Source of the DNA: DAOUBF01 sp034432795
Lineage (GTDB): Bacteria; Chloroflexota; Anaerolineae; DSLN01
Length of the DNA: 64,000 nucleotides
Assembly: GCA_034432795.1 (NCBI GenBank)
Contig: DAOUBF010000052.1
Span: 62,001-126,000, forward strand
Direction: 5' to 3'
In this document: positions 8,300-16,117 of the stretch, in pieces
How positions within the stretch are numbered: the stretch's first letter is position 1
Layout of the letters: each line of letters starts with the position of its first letter
Notes under the pieces: model-generated
Told to the model about the DNA's origin: nothing
Database searches by the model: none
Seen by the model: the letters and a program-made list of their open reading frames with translations, nothing else
Position numbers and translations under genes: made by a program

Positions 8300-8365
8300 A
8301 GGACGGAGGACGGATAACACCTTACCGCAGCAGCCCAGAGAGAGCGCAGAGGTTTTCATATCGCG
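8300..8365. repeat. Fragments of GGACGG and CGCAGAG repeats between flhB and the zinc-ribbon gene
   Basis: AAAGGACGGAGGACGGATAA is followed by TTACCGCAGCAGCCCAGAG and AGAGCGCAGAGG. Both resemble repeat families found intact elsewhere (45724-45787 and 52468-52539). Confidence 0.5.
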
Positions 8366-8402
8366 GATGTTGATAGCGTGCCAGTGCATCAGGTGAAGCG
8401 AG

Positions 8403-8591
8403 ATGTGTGACGAGTGTAAGGTTGAGCCGTGGACGCACGTGTATACCGACAGGAGTGGGCGTAAACGCTACCTGTGCAGCGACTGCTACGCGCAGCTTGC
8501 CGCGCCACTGCCGCCCAGGGGCAACCCCGGCGACATGTCCGCACCGCGCCCGCCCACGCCGTTGAAGGGCGATCACGGTTGGACGTTTTAA
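8403..8591 (+). CDS. Small zinc-ribbon-like protein inside the export-gate operon
   Basis: A 62-residue protein with two CxxC pairs, CDEC at residues 2-5 and CSDC near 25-28, spaced as in a small zinc ribbon, then a Pro-rich tail. It lies between flhB and flhA on the same strand and ends directly before flhA, so it is probably co-transcribed. No family is recognised with certainty. It may be a metal-binding accessory factor; involvement in export is only inferred from position. The start ATG lies just after GCGAG, a weak ribosome site. Confidence 0.6.
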   Translation: MCDECKVEPWTHVYTDRSGRKRYLCSDCYAQLAAPLPPRGNPGDMSAPRPPTPLKGDHGWTF

Positions 8592-8594
8592 GTG

Positions 8595-10706
8595 ATGACC
8601 GCTTCAGAGAAGAGCCTGACATCGGGTAAGGGACTGAGCGCGCTGTTGCGGTCCAGCGACGCCTTCCTGGCGCTGGCGGTGATGGTCATCATCGGCCTGA
8701 TGATCGTCCCGCTGCCCCCCTTCACGCTAGACCTGCTGATCGCGCTCAACCTGGCCCTGTCTGTGGGCATCCTGCTGATCGCCATGTACATCCAGGAGCC
8801 TTTGGATTTCTCCGTGTTTCCCTCCCTGCTGCTCCTGGTGACGCTGTTCCGGCTGGGCCTGAACATCTCCGCCAGCCGCCTGATCCTGCTCCAGGCCGAT
8901 GCGGGCAAGGTGATCACCACCTTCGGCAACTTTGTCGTGGGGGGCAACTACGTCGTGGGCGTGGTCGTGTTCCTCACGCTGATGATCATCCAGTTCGTGG
9001 TCATCACCAACGGCGCCGGGCGCGTGGCGGAGGTGGCCGCCCGCTTCACCCTGGATGCCATGCCCGGCAAGCAACTCTCCATTGACGCCGACCTGAACGC
9101 GGGCATTATCACCGAGGCCGAGGCCCGCCAGCGGCGGCGGCTGATTGAGGCCGAGGCCGACTTCTACGGCGCGATGGACGGCGCCAGCAAGTTCGTCAAG
9201 GGCGATGCGGTAGCCGGGGTGGCGATTGTGCTGGTTAACATCCTGGGCGGCTTCATTATCGGCATGTGGCAGCTCAAGATGTCCCTGCTGGAGGCGCTCC
9301 AGACGTATACGCTCCTGACGGTAGGCGCGGGGCTGGTCATCCAGATCCCCGCGTTGCTCGTCAGCACCGCGTCCGGCCTGATCGTCACGCGCACGGCCTC
9401 GGAATCCTCGTTGGGCGGCGATGTGGTCCACCAGTTCGCCAACCCACGCGCTCTAGCGGTGGCGGCAGGTATGATTCTGCTCCTGGCGCTTGTGCCGGGC
9501 CTGCCCAAGCTGCCCTTCCTGCTGGTGGGCGCCCTCATCGGCGGGGTCACCTGGGCGGTGCGGCGGCGGCAGGCCCAGTCGCCCCCGCCTCCCGCCGCGC
9601 CGACGACGGCGGAACTGGAGGGGCCACAGGCCGTCGCCGGCCTGCTCCAGGTGGACCCGCTGGAGTTGGAGATCGGCTATGGCCTGATCCCCCTGGCAGG
9701 CGAGGACCAGGCGGAGAACCTGCTGCGGCGCGTCTCGGCCATCCGCCGCCAGATCGCCCTGGAGTTGGGCATCATCCTGCCCAAGGTACGCATCCGCGAT
9801 AACCTGCACCTGCCGCCCAACACCTATCGCATCAAGCTGCGCGGCGAAGAGGTCGCCCGCGGCGAACTTATGCTGGACCGCTATCTGGCGATTGCGGCCA
9901 CGGAGATTGAAGAGGAACTGCCCGGCATCCCCACCCGCGAGCCGGCCTTCGGCCTGCCGGCGCGCTGGATCAGCGAGGGCCAGCGCGCCCGTGCGGAGCT
10001 ATTAGGCTATACCGTCGTGGACCCGCTCTCGGTTGTCGCCACCCATCTGACCGAAGTGATCCGCAACTACGCGCCCTATCTGTTGGGGCGGCAGGAGGTG
10101 CGTGACCTGCTCAACGCCGTCAAGGAGCAGGCGCCGGCGGTGGTGGAGGACGTCGTGCCCGACCTGCTCAGCCTGGGCGAGGTTCAGGACGTGCTGCACA
10201 ACCTGCTGCGCGAGCGCGTCTCCATCCGCGACCTGCCCACCATCCTGGAGGCGCTGGCCAACCAGGCCCGGCTGACCCGCGACACGGATGTGTTGAGCGA
10301 AGCCGCCCGCCAGGCGTTGGCCCGCTCGCTGACCAACCAGTACAAGGCCGAGGACGGGCGATTGCACGTGTTCACGCTCAGCCCCGCGCTGGAGACGCGG
10401 CTCAAGGCAGCGCTGACGCCCACCGAGCGCGGCATGGGCTTTCAGATTGATCCAGGTCTGGCTCAGGAACTATTGCTCAAGATCAGCCAGGAGATGGAGA
10501 AGATGGCGCAGCAGGGCTACCAGCCGGTGTTGCTGTGTTCCCGCGAAATCCGCCTGGCGCTGAGGCGCCTGACCGAGCGCGCCCTGCCCAACCTGGCCAT
10601 CCTGGCCTTCTCCGAGGTCTGGCCGCGTGTGGAGGTGCAGGCGCACGGGATGGTGGAGATCGGGGGTGCTGCCGCTGATCTGATGGATGGCGGAGGGAAG
10701 GCGTGA
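8595..10706 (+). CDS. flhA: Flagellar export gate protein FlhA
   Basis: Export-gate component with about eight membrane segments in the first 330 residues and a large cytoplasmic domain that docks chaperone-substrate complexes. The conserved FHIPEP-family block is visible around FRLGLNISASRLIL and the loop GRVAEVAARFTLDAMPGKQL with DADLNAG. The cytoplasmic part carries LLRRVSAIRRQIALELG and LPNLAILAFSEV. Length (703 residues) is normal. A GTG at 8592 directly precedes ATG 8595. The stop overlaps the flhF start. Confidence 0.97.
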   Translation: MTASEKSLTSGKGLSALLRSSDAFLALAVMVIIGLMIVPLPPFTLDLLIALNLALSVGILLIAMYIQEPLDFSVFPSLLLLVTLFRLGLNISASRLILLQADAGKVITTFGNFVVGGNYVVGVVVFLTLMIIQFVVITNGAGRVAEVAARFTLDAMPGKQLSIDADLNAGIITEAEARQRRRLIEAEADFYGAMDGASKFVKGDAVAGVAIVLVNILGGFIIGMWQLKMSLLEALQTYTLLTVGAGLVIQIPALLVSTASGLIVTRTASESSLGGDVVHQFANPRALAVAAGMILLLALVPGLPKLPFLLVGALIGGVTWAVRRRQAQSPPPPAAPTTAELEGPQAVAGLLQVDPLELEIGYGLIPLAGEDQAENLLRRVSAIRRQIALELGIILPKVRIRDNLHLPPNTYRIKLRGEEVARGELMLDRYLAIAATEIEEELPGIPTREPAFGLPARWISEGQRARAELLGYTVVDPLSVVATHLTEVIRNYAPYLLGRQEVRDLLNAVKEQAPAVVEDVVPDLLSLGEVQDVLHNLLRERVSIRDLPTILEALANQARLTRDTDVLSEAARQALARSLTNQYKAEDGRLHVFTLSPALETRLKAALTPTERGMGFQIDPGLAQELLLKISQEMEKMAQQGYQPVLLCSREIRLALRRLTERALPNLAILAFSEVWPRVEVQAHGMVEIGGAAADLMDGGGKA

Positions 10707-11857
10707 AGATCAAGACCGTCCGGGCGGCGCGCGTAGAGAAGGCGCTGAATCAGATCATGGCTGAGTTGGGGCCACAGGCCATCGTGGTCAGTGCCCGCCG
10801 CGTCTTGCCGGCGCCGGCCTGGCAGGTATGGCATCAGCCCCTGGTGGAACTGGTCGCGGTGCTGCCAGAGAGCAGGCCCTCTTCCCACCTCTCCCCCGGC
10901 CCCTCCCCTGAGAGGGGAGAGGAGGTCTTTGTGCCGGGAGGGGCGAAGGCCCGGCCTCTGGCCTCCAGCCCCCAATTGTCAGGACAGCGGGCCAGAGGGG
11001 CAGGTCTGGACGTGGCGGAGAAGCCAGCCGACTACGCTGCCCTGCGCCGGGAACTGATCCGCTCTCTGGCCCAGGCCGCCGCGCCTTCCACGCTCAGGCG
11101 GGATTGGGCCGTGCATCACCTGCGGCGCCTGCTGGCCCAGGGGCTGGATGCGCACCTGGCACGTCGCGCTGTGATGGCGGCCTGGATGGAGGCGTCCTGT
11201 GCCGAGGGCCAGGCCAGCGAAGAGGTCCTTGAGGAACGTTTGACAGCCCAGTTGCACAGGCTGGTGCGCGCCCGGCCGCCCCTACCGACTGCCTGCGCCC
11301 TGCAACCAGTAGCCCTGGTCGGGCCACCCGGCGCCGGCAAAAGCACCGCTCTGGCCCGGCTGGCGCTGCGCCTGCGCGGGGCAGGGTTGCGCGTCGCTCT
11401 GATCGCCATTGATGGTGGGAAGAAGCCGTCACGGACGATGGATGTGGTCGCCTCCCCTGAGCAACTCCAACGGATGATCACGGAAACACGGGCTGCCGAT
11501 CCCGCCCAGGCCATCCTGGTGGACACACCGGGCTGCGCCCCGGACGATAGCGCTGGCCTGAGGCAACTGGCCGGTTTCCTGCGCGGGCTGAACGTTCAGC
11601 TTGTCCTGAGCGCAGCGGCCCCGATGGAGGCGCTCAGCGCGGCGGCCCTGGCCTTTGCCCCGCTTGGGCCAGATGGGCTGATCTGGACACACCTGGATCA
11701 GGCGCACAGGGTCGGCCCGGTGTTCAACATCGCCCACGCCACCGGCCTGCCGCTCACCTACCTGGCCAGCGGGCCGCGTAGCCTCACCGACTTTGTCCCG
11801 GCTCAGCCTGCGCTGCTGGTGGGCCGGTTGCTCTCAAGTAAGGAAACGGCAGGATGA
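10703..11857 (+). CDS. flhF: SRP-type GTPase FlhF (divergent)
   Basis: FlhF places and numbers flagella as a membrane-targeted SRP-like GTPase. Of 384 residues, the G1 motif GPPGAGKST is at 207-215, G3 is DTPGC (usually DTAGR) near 273, and G4 is THLD (usually TKLD) near 332. The N-terminal B domain starts MKIKTVRAARVEKALNQI. Residues about 58-95 are an insertion encoded by a G-rich palindromic repeat (10884-10925). The start is GTG overlapping the flhA stop (GTGA). The usual partner flhG is not present. Changed G3/G4 residues make strong GTP hydrolysis uncertain. Confidence 0.85.
   Translation: MKIKTVRAARVEKALNQIMAELGPQAIVVSARRVLPAPAWQVWHQPLVELVAVLPESRPSSHLSPGPSPERGEEVFVPGGAKARPLASSPQLSGQRARGAGLDVAEKPADYAALRRELIRSLAQAAAPSTLRRDWAVHHLRRLLAQGLDAHLARRAVMAAWMEASCAEGQASEEVLEERLTAQLHRLVRARPPLPTACALQPVALVGPPGAGKSTALARLALRLRGAGLRVALIAIDGGKKPSRTMDVVASPEQLQRMITETRAADPAQAILVDTPGCAPDDSAGLRQLAGFLRGLNVQLVLSAAAPMEALSAAALAFAPLGPDGLIWTHLDQAHRVGPVFNIAHATGLPLTYLASGPRSLTDFVPAQPALLVGRLLSSKETAG
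10884..10925 (+). repeat. G-rich palindromic repeat in frame inside flhF
   Basis: CACCTCTCCCCCGGCCCCTC is followed by CCCTGAGAGGGGAGAGG, a self-complementary element read as SHLSPGPSPERGEE. It belongs to the same broad family as the inserts in fliW, fliK, narG and the 22.2-kb glycosyltransferase. Confidence 0.7.
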
Positions 11858-12183
11858 GTGAGGAAGGAAAGCGCCACAAGCGGCAGAAAGCGCCCCTGAC
11901 CTGGCCGGAGCTGATCATCACCATGACCTGGCAGATGATCCTGCTCGTCACCATTGGCCTGGCGCTGGTCTGGCTGGCTTCTGGCGTCTCGCTGATGACC
12001 ACGTTGCTGCGCGTGGCCCTGGCGCTGGTTTCCCTGGGTCTGCTCGGCTGGCTGGGCAACTGGTTGCTGATCATGGCGCTGGCGAACGCGCAGGCCCGGC
12101 AGGCGCAAGAGGCTGCCCCGCCCGGTGCACCCCCGTCGGGCCAGGAGCCACCCGCAGGCCGAGAGTTGAAAGCTGAAGGCTGA
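11854..12183 (+). CDS. Small membrane protein between flhF and fliA
   Basis: A 109-residue protein with a basic N-terminus (KRHKRQK), two hydrophobic spans at about 22-44 and 48-73, and a Pro/Ala-rich cytoplasmic-looking tail. It is translationally coupled to flhF (ATGA overlap) and precedes the sigma factor by 8 bp, so it is a genuine member of the operon. No family is recognised. Its position, where flhG often sits, is suggestive but there is no sequence similarity to FlhG. Confidence 0.7.
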   Translation: MSEEGKRHKRQKAPLTWPELIITMTWQMILLVTIGLALVWLASGVSLMTTLLRVALALVSLGLLGWLGNWLLIMALANAQARQAQEAAPPGAPPSGQEPPAGRELKAEG

Positions 12184-12191
12184 AAGCAGGC

Positions 12192-12950
12192 ATGACGGAC
12201 GAGGAACTCTGGCAGCGCTATAGCACGACCCGCGACCCGGCCCTGCGCGAAGAGATCATCCTGCGCTTCGCCCCGCTCACCCACTACGTCCTGGCGCGGC
12301 TGGGCTACACCCCGCCATCCAAGGCCGACTACGACGACCTGATCAGCCAGGGGTTGCTGGGCCTGATTGACGCGGTGGACCACTATGACCCCTCGCGGGG
12401 CGTGCGCTTCTCCACCTATGCCACCATCCGCATCCGCAGCCGCATCCTGGACAGCCTGCGCGCTATGGACTGGCTCTCGCGCAGCGTGCGGCGACGCACT
12501 CGCCAGGTCCAATCCGCCATCTTCAACCTGCAGTCCGCCCTGGGTCGCCCGCCTGAGGAAGAGGAGATCGCCGCCCATTTGGGGATCAGCCTGGCCGAAC
12601 TGCGCGAGGCGCTGATGCAGGCCAACCAGGTGATCCTGTCGCTGGAGACGGAGAACCACGAGGGCGAACCCGGCCTTAGCCTGCGCGACATCCTGCCAGA
12701 CGACAACGCGGTGGACCCGCTGGAGGAGGTCAGCGAGGCCGAATTGCTGGAACGCCTGAAGCGCGCCCTGGCCGAACTGCCTGAGCGCGAACGCCTGTTG
12801 ATCTCGCTCTATTACCATAATGAATTGACGATGAAAGAGATCGGCACCCTGTTGAACGTCTCGGAGTCGCGTGTCTGCCAGATGCACGCCAAAGCCATTC
12901 TCTCCCTGCGCGCCGGTCTATTGAGTTACGAGAAAGCGGAGGTCGTATGA
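12192..12950 (+). CDS. fliA: RNA polymerase sigma-28 factor FliA
   Basis: Alternative sigma factor for late flagellar genes. The 252 residues show region 2 (YDDLISQGLLGLIDAVDHYD, then GVRFSTYATIRIRSRILDSL), the FliA/WhiG-type RAMDWLSRSVRRR, region 3 (LGRPPEEEEIAAHLGIS) and region 4 (LPERERLLISLYYHNELTMK with the helix-turn-helix around SESRVCQMHAKA). Two matching promoters are present, before flgM (15158-15184) and flagellin (27383-27409), and a FlgM-type inhibitor lies at 15247. The stop overlaps the next gene by ATGA. Confidence 0.96.
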   Translation: MTDEELWQRYSTTRDPALREEIILRFAPLTHYVLARLGYTPPSKADYDDLISQGLLGLIDAVDHYDPSRGVRFSTYATIRIRSRILDSLRAMDWLSRSVRRRTRQVQSAIFNLQSALGRPPEEEEIAAHLGISLAELREALMQANQVILSLETENHEGEPGLSLRDILPDDNAVDPLEEVSEAELLERLKRALAELPERERLLISLYYHNELTMKEIGTLLNVSESRVCQMHAKAILSLRAGLLSYEKAEVV

Positions 12951-13618
12951 GAAGCCCTGTGCACTTTCCTAAGAATGCCCACGTTCCTACGCTGCTTTGT
13001 GTTCTGATCGCGGCCCTGCTGGCCGCCCTGCCCACGTGGGCCAATGGCAACGGCGTCACCGTCTATCTCGGCCCGTTGCCGAACGTGACGAACTGGGGGC
13101 CAGAGAGCGCCAGAGGTGAAGCGTATGTAAATATCGGCGAGGGCCTGGTCAAGCTGGGCGTCACCGGCATGAAGCCGCTCACCGGCGAACGCTATCAGGC
13201 CTGGCTGGCGACCCCCAACCTGGCCGAGATGGTGCCGCTGTTCACGTTTGATGTGGATGAGACTGGCGCGGCCTATGTGGAGAAAACCGACCTGGACCTG
13301 ACGATCGCCGAGTATCGCTATTTCGTCATCACCGTTGAACCCGATCCCGACCCCGACCCCGCGCCCGATGCCCGGCGGGCGCTGGCCGGGGTCCTGCCCA
13401 ACACTCAGGTGGTGGCGCCCGGCTCGCCTTCCGGCCCGACGCCCATCCCAGGGGCCACGCCGCCCGCCAGCCTGCCCGAAACCGGCGCGCCTATCGCCGA
13501 CCGCTACGTTCAAGGCGGCATCGCCCTGGGGGCACTGATCGTGGCCGGGGCAGTTATCAGCATCTGGCTGATGATGTTTCACCGCAGAGAATGCAGAGGA
13601 CATGTGAAAGAGGGTTGA
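12947..13618 (+). CDS. LPETG-anchored surface protein with RskA-like extracellular domain
   Basis: A 223-residue exported protein. It has a signal peptide (LLCVLIAALLAALPTWANG, residues about 17-35) and an extracytoplasmic domain with GEAYVNIGEG and GERYQAWLATP that resembles the anti-sigma-K (RskA) C-terminal domain. A Pro/Asp linker follows, then LPETG at residues 176-180, a hydrophobic span (about 190-212) and the basic tail HRRECRGHVKEG: a complete sortase sorting signal. It is coupled to fliA by ATGA. A sortase is encoded at 31483-32202. The tail is encoded by a CGCAGAG-type repeat. Confidence 0.75.
   Translation: MRSPVHFPKNAHVPTLLCVLIAALLAALPTWANGNGVTVYLGPLPNVTNWGPESARGEAYVNIGEGLVKLGVTGMKPLTGERYQAWLATPNLAEMVPLFTFDVDETGAAYVEKTDLDLTIAEYRYFVITVEPDPDPDPAPDARRALAGVLPNTQVVAPGSPSGPTPIPGATPPASLPETGAPIADRYVQGGIALGALIVAGAVISIWLMMFHRRECRGHVKEG
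13577..13612 (+). repeat. CGCAGAG-type repeat fragment at the 3' end of the LPETG gene
   Basis: TTTCACCGCAGAGAATGCAG with AGGACATGTGAAAG resembles one arm of the palindrome at 52468-52539. It encodes the basic tail after the membrane span. Confidence 0.5.
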
Positions 13619-13620
13619 GC

Positions 13621-14376
13621 ATGATTCGGGGGTTATATTCAGCCGCTTCGGCCCTGGTGGCGGGGCTGTTCCGGCAGGAATTGATCGCGCAAGACCTGGC
13701 GAACATCAACACGCCCGGCTATAAAGCGGCCAGCACGCGCCTGAGCGACTTCGCCACCATGCTCCTGGCCCGCCTGCCCGGTGGCATGGGCCTGGCCACA
13801 CCGCTGGGCCGCCTGACGCACGGCGTGCAGACCAGTGCGGCGATCACTGACTTCAGCCCTGGCCCAGTCCAGGCGACCGGTCAGCCACTGGACCTGGCCA
13901 TCCAGGGTGAGGGCTTCTTCCGGCTGCGCACGCCAGACGGCGAACGTTTCACTCGCGACGGCCGCTTCGGTCTGGATGCCAACGGCCAGCTCGTTAACGT
14001 CAACGGCTATCCGGTCCTGGATGCGAATGGCCAGCCCATCCGCCTAAGCTCCGGCCAGGTACGTGTGGACCCCAACGGCACTATCTATTTGAACGATCAG
14101 CCCGCCGGTCAGATCGGCCTGGCCGTGTTCGCCGACCCTGCAGCCAGCCTGCAGCGCAGCGAGAACGGCCTGTTCGCCGCGGTGGCTGCCGTGCCCACCG
14201 GTGGCACCGGGGGCACGATCCAGCAGGGCTATGTGGAGATGGCCAACGTGGACCCGGCCACAACCATGACCCACATGCTGGCTGTGATGCGCGCTTATCA
14301 GGCCGCGCAGCGCATCATCCAGATAGAGGACGAGATGCTGGGTCGGGCCGTTAACGATGTCGGGCGCGTCCCATAA
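13621..14376 (+). CDS. flgF: Flagellar rod protein, FlgF/FlgG family (first copy)
   Basis: Rod subunit exported through the flagellar apparatus. Family marks are IRGLYSAASALVAGLFRQEL and DLANINTPGYKA at the N-terminus, LDLAIQGEGFFRL near 90, and the C-terminal coiled segment YVEMANVDPATTMTHMLAVM. The 251 residues are normal for FlgF or the Bacillus FlhO type. ATG 13621 fits the MIRGLY family start, with a purine-rich AAAGAGGG site 8-15 bases upstream. The FlgF versus FlgG assignment of the pair rests on order only. Confidence 0.88.
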   Translation: MIRGLYSAASALVAGLFRQELIAQDLANINTPGYKAASTRLSDFATMLLARLPGGMGLATPLGRLTHGVQTSAAITDFSPGPVQATGQPLDLAIQGEGFFRLRTPDGERFTRDGRFGLDANGQLVNVNGYPVLDANGQPIRLSSGQVRVDPNGTIYLNDQPAGQIGLAVFADPAASLQRSENGLFAAVAAVPTGGTGGTIQQGYVEMANVDPATTMTHMLAVMRAYQAAQRIIQIEDEMLGRAVNDVGRVP

Positions 14377-14392
14377 GGAAAGGAGAGCGAAC

Positions 14393-15160
14393 ATGGCCTG
14401 GTCATCACCTCACGCTGTGCTCAACATCGCCGCCGGGGGCCTGCTGGCCGGTCAAGCCTACGTGGACGTGATCAGCGCGAATATCGCCAACGTCAACACG
14501 AACGGCTACAAGCGGGCGCGGCTGGATTTTCAGGAATTACTCACCCGCCTGAGCGCAGGGGACATGGCCCGCACGGGCGTCTGGCCGGCGCAGGTCACCC
14601 ACCTGTTTGAGCAAGGGGCGCTGCGCTCCAGCGCCAACCCGCTGGACCTGGCGATTGAGGGCGAGGGCTTTTTCATGCTGCGCCTGCCCGATGGCCGCAC
14701 GGCTTATACCCGCGACGGCAGCTTCCATCGCGATGCCGCCGGGACAATCGTCAACGCCGATGGCTTCCCCCTGGTCTATGAAGGGGGGATCCCGGAGGGG
14801 GCGCTTGAACTCCACGTGAACCCCGACGGCAGCCTGATGGCTCGCGTGGAGACGGCCAATGGGCAGGAATGGCAACAGGTGGGCACGATCCGGCTGGCCC
14901 GCTTCATCAACCCGGCAGGGCTGCTCACCGAGGCGCACAACCTGTTCCTGCCCACCGCCGCCTCAGGCGCCGCCCAGGTGGGCACGCCGGGCCAGGAGGG
15001 CCTGGGGGAGATCATCGGCGGCGCGCTGGAGGGGTCAAACACCGACCTGAGTCAGGCTATGACCGAGTTGATCATCGCGCAGCGCAGTTATGCCCTCTCC
15101 CTGCGCGCCCTACAGCAGGCGGATGAGATGCTGGCACTGGCTGTGCAACTGAGGAGATAA
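14393..15160 (+). CDS. flgG: Flagellar distal rod protein FlgG (second copy)
   Basis: Second rod-type protein, 255 residues, with VLNIAAGGLLAGQAYVDVIS, NIANVNTNGYKRARLDFQEL, the LDLAIEGEGFFML block and the C-terminal SNTDLSQAMTELIIAQRSY. The last motif is the standard end of FlgG/FlgE-type axial proteins. AAGGAAAGGAG ends 7 bp before ATG 14393. The stop codon overlaps the TAAAGTTT element of the flgM promoter, so the end of this gene is also regulatory DNA. Confidence 0.92.
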   Translation: MAWSSPHAVLNIAAGGLLAGQAYVDVISANIANVNTNGYKRARLDFQELLTRLSAGDMARTGVWPAQVTHLFEQGALRSSANPLDLAIEGEGFFMLRLPDGRTAYTRDGSFHRDAAGTIVNADGFPLVYEGGIPEGALELHVNPDGSLMARVETANGQEWQQVGTIRLARFINPAGLLTEAHNLFLPTAASGAAQVGTPGQEGLGEIIGGALEGSNTDLSQAMTELIIAQRSYALSLRALQQADEMLALAVQLRR

Positions 15161-15184
15161 AGTTTCATCGCCATCTGCCGATAA
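15158..15184 (+). promoter_or_regulatory. Sigma-28 (FliA) promoter of flgM, full consensus match
   Basis: TAAAGTTT (15158-15165), then exactly 11 bp, then GCCGATAA (15177-15184): 16 of 16 positions of the enterobacterial FliA consensus with the standard spacing. It overlaps the flgG stop codon and drives flgM-flgN-flgK-flgL and probably fliW-csrA. Confidence 0.93.
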
Positions 15185-15192
15185 TAGACAAG

Positions 15193-15238
15193 GGACGACA
15201 GACGACAGACTACTGATGGCTATCTGTCGTCAGAAGGG
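15193..15238 (+). repeat. GACGACAGA hairpin in the flgM leader
   Basis: GACGACAGA (15201-15209) and TCTGTCGTC (15223-15231) form a 9-bp stem with a 13-nt loop. A similar sequence (GACGACAGACTAC) starts at 32208 after the sortase. It ends just before the flgM ribosome site and might affect translation. Confidence 0.55.
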
Positions 15239-15246
15239 AGATGGCG

Positions 15247-15564
15247 ATGGCAGAATCCGAGGACATTGAGATGAGAGTTAACGATCTGGCCCAATCCCCC
15301 ATTGGCCCGACACCCACGCCTGGGATGCGCGGCGTGGGCGGCAGCCGGCCAGGGGGCAGCGCGGAAAGCGCCTCCGGCAGTGGCGACGAGGTCAGCCTGT
15401 CTGAGCGTGCCCGCCTGCTGCATAAGGCCAAGGCCGCGCTCTCGGCCCAGCAGGAAGAGGTGCGCGCCGCTGTGTTAGAGGCGGTGCGCCGCCAGCTTGA
15501 CGAAGGCCGCTACGAGATACCGCTGGACGAACTGGCCGCCAGGCTGCTGCGACTGCTGAAATGA
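15247..15564 (+). CDS. flgM: Anti-sigma-28 factor FlgM
   Basis: FlgM holds FliA inactive until it is exported through the finished hook. The 105 residues have a disordered Gly/Pro/Ser-rich N-terminal half and the conserved C-terminal inhibitory region: DEVSLSERARLLHKAKAAL, then EEVRAAVLEAVRRQLDEG, then YEIPLDELAARLL. ATG 15247 is preferred over ATG 15241 because GGGAG would touch the latter, whereas it leaves 6 bp before 15247. The gene sits directly behind the sigma-28 promoter, so it is likely autoregulated through FliA. Confidence 0.88.
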   Translation: MAESEDIEMRVNDLAQSPIGPTPTPGMRGVGGSRPGGSAESASGSGDEVSLSERARLLHKAKAALSAQQEEVRAAVLEAVRRQLDEGRYEIPLDELAARLLRLLK

Positions 15565-15582
15565 CACACAGGGTGGGGACGC

Positions 15583-16092
15583 ATGACCGATCTGGAGGAC
15601 ATTCTCGCGGCCCAATTCGCCGTGTATCAGCTTCTCCTGGCGTTGACCGCCCAGGAGCGCCAGGCCATCCTGACCGGGGATATCCAGGCGTTGGAGGAGA
15701 TCGTGGCGCAAAAAGAGGCGCAGGTGGCGGTCCTGGCCGCGCTGGAGGCCAGGCGCACCGAAGCGGTCAATGCCTGGGCCGGGCAACTGGGCCTGCCCGC
15801 CGGTTCCGAGGGGCAACCCGGTTCGCCGCTGGCATTGACCGATCTCCTGCCCTATCTGGACGCAGCGACGGCGGCTCGTCTGCGCTGCCTGCGCCAGGAC
15901 ATCCTGGCTTCGGTGGCCGACCTCCAGCGGCAAAGCCAGGGGGTGCGCCTGCTGGTGGAGACCGCCCTGGCCCGCGCCAACGCCGTGCGTGCCTTTCTCA
16001 TCGGCCTGGCCTGTGAGCAGCCCGGCTACACGGCGGCGGGGAGGCGGGCCGAGGTTGCCGTAGATGGGCTGATGCTGGACCGTAACCTGTGA
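15583..16092 (+). CDS. flgN: FlgN-family export chaperone
   Basis: A 169-residue, mostly helical protein with LLALTAQERQAILTGDIQAL and EEIVAQKEAQVAVLAALEAR, the pattern of FlgN (LxxLxxxExxAlxxgDxexL). FlgN escorts the hook-filament junction proteins FlgK and FlgL to the export gate. Its position directly before flgK and after flgM is the standard flgM-flgN-flgK-flgL order. Sequence similarity in this family is low, so context carries much of the call. Confidence 0.82.
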   Translation: MTDLEDILAAQFAVYQLLLALTAQERQAILTGDIQALEEIVAQKEAQVAVLAALEARRTEAVNAWAGQLGLPAGSEGQPGSPLALTDLLPYLDAATAARLRCLRQDILASVADLQRQSQGVRLLVETALARANAVRAFLIGLACEQPGYTAAGRRAEVAVDGLMLDRNL

Positions 16093-16117
16093 CCGCATTA
16101 TTCCTGGGGAGAATCTG

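Noticed and set aside
12947..13618. The LPETG protein as a second anti-sigma factor of FliA
   Set aside because: Only the extracellular RskA-like domain is present; there is no N-terminal cytoplasmic sigma-binding domain before a membrane span, and FlgM is encoded at 15247.
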